A program made the translations under genes and the position numbers. Positions 5,996-6,385 of a stretch of DNA of 6,385 bases are shown in pieces (position 1 is the stretch's first letter; each line of letters opens with the position of its first letter). The notes beneath the pieces are model-generated. The model was not told the DNA's origin. It saw only the letters and a program-made list of their open reading frames with translations, and searched no databases. The stretch covers positions 1 to 6,385 of the forward strand of contig JAHDHT010000222.1 of assembly GCA_020631175.1 (NCBI GenBank), written 5' to 3'. The DNA is from Chitinophagales bacterium (lineage in GTDB: Bacteria; Bacteroidota; Bacteroidia; Chitinophagales; JAHDHT01).

Positions 5996-6385
5996 TTACT
6001 TAATGATATCTGTAACCTGACCGGCACCTACCGTTCTACCACCTTCACGGATCGCAAAACGAAGACCTTTCTCCATTGCTACAGGATAGATTAACTTAAC
6101 AGTTAATGAAACATTATCACCAGGCATCACCATTTCAACACCATCAGGTAATGAAATCTCACCAGTTACATCTGTCGTTCTCATGTAGAACTGAGGACGA
6201 TACTTATTAAAGAATGGAGTGTGACGACCACCTTCCTCTTTACTTAAGATATACACCTCTGCTTTAATTTCAGTGTGAGGAGTAATAGAACCAGGCTTCA
6301 CGATCACCATTCCTCTTTTGATCTCAGTCTTATCGACACCTCTTAGAAGAATACCTACGTTATCACCAGCTTCACCTCTATCTAA
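5996..6385 (-). CDS. tuf: Elongation factor Tu, C-terminal 129 residues (5' end outside window)
   Basis: EF-Tu is the GTPase that delivers aminoacyl-tRNA to the ribosomal A site. Only the last 129 codons are present. The visible start, LDRGEAGDNVGILLRG, corresponds to roughly residue 266 of the family's usual 395 or so, within domain II. The GTP-binding domain and start codon are therefore off the right edge. Domain III is complete, with KPGSITPHTEIKAEVYILSK, the GGRHTPFF segment, YRPQFYMRTTDVTG, and near the end GLRFAIREGGRTVGAG, all near-invariant in EF-Tu. The frame is open to the last base of the window; the first internal Met at 6310 is not the start. It ends in tandem stops TAATAA (5998-5993). 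The hairpin described at 5950-5978 follows 17 nt after the first stop codon. Whether a second tuf copy exists cannot be told from here. Confidence 0.98.
   Translation of the reverse strand, partial: LDRGEAGDNVGILLRGVDKTEIKRGMVIVKPGSITPHTEIKAEVYILSKEEGGRHTPFFNKYRPQFYMRTTDVTGEISLPDGVEMVMPGDNVSLTVKLIYPVAMEKGLRFAIREGGRTVGAGQVTDIIK

Noticed and set aside
5979..5998. Possible Bacteroidota-type -7 element (TAAATTTA) just after tuf
   Set aside because: It only partly fits the TAnnTTTG consensus, overlaps the A/T-rich stop region, and has no clear TTG-type -33 element at the right distance upstream.

Overview
The window is a conserved housekeeping locus, read entirely from the minus strand. In transcription order (right to left) it holds the 3' end of tuf (EF-Tu), a tRNA-Trp(CCA) gene, secE, nusG, rplK, rplA, rplJ, rplL and the first 964 codons of rpoB, which runs off the left edge. 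This is the translation-factor, secretion, antitermination, ribosomal-stalk and RNA-polymerase cluster found in many bacteria. Nothing suggests a mobile element, phage, CRISPR array, toxin system or horizontal transfer.

The organism is very probably a member of the Bacteroidota. The DNA is AT-rich, tuf-trnW-secE-nusG is an order seen in that phylum, most starts have no Shine-Dalgarno sequence, and the RpoB, NusG and L1 sequences look Bacteroidota-like. A Cytophagales-type host is my best guess, made from residue patterns alone without a database search.

Region by region: 5996-6385 is the C-terminal third of EF-Tu. 5950-5978 is a 9-bp hairpin with a T5 tract that ends exactly at the tRNA 5' end. 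5877-5949 is tRNA-Trp. 5668-5859 is secE, whose true start lies downstream of the tRNA. 5108-5656 is nusG. 4646-5086 is rplK and 3923-4618 is rplA, which starts with GTG. 3400-3921 is rplJ, one base after the rplA stop and preceded by the only good Shine-Dalgarno-like sequence in the window. 2983-3357 is rplL. 2893-2982 is a 90-nt spacer with an 11-bp hairpin that could act as an attenuator or processing site. 1-2892 is rpoB. No gene-free stretch exceeds 90 bases.

Together the genes link the translation machinery (EF-Tu, the L11/L1 regions and the L10-L7/L12 stalk), transcription (NusG, RNA polymerase beta) and protein export (SecE). L11, L10 and L7/L12 form the GTPase-associated centre on which EF-Tu acts. 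The features worth a second look are regulatory: two intergenic hairpins, gaps too short for classical L1 and L10 autoregulatory leaders, and a U-U mismatch in the tRNA acceptor stem. I see no novel system here.
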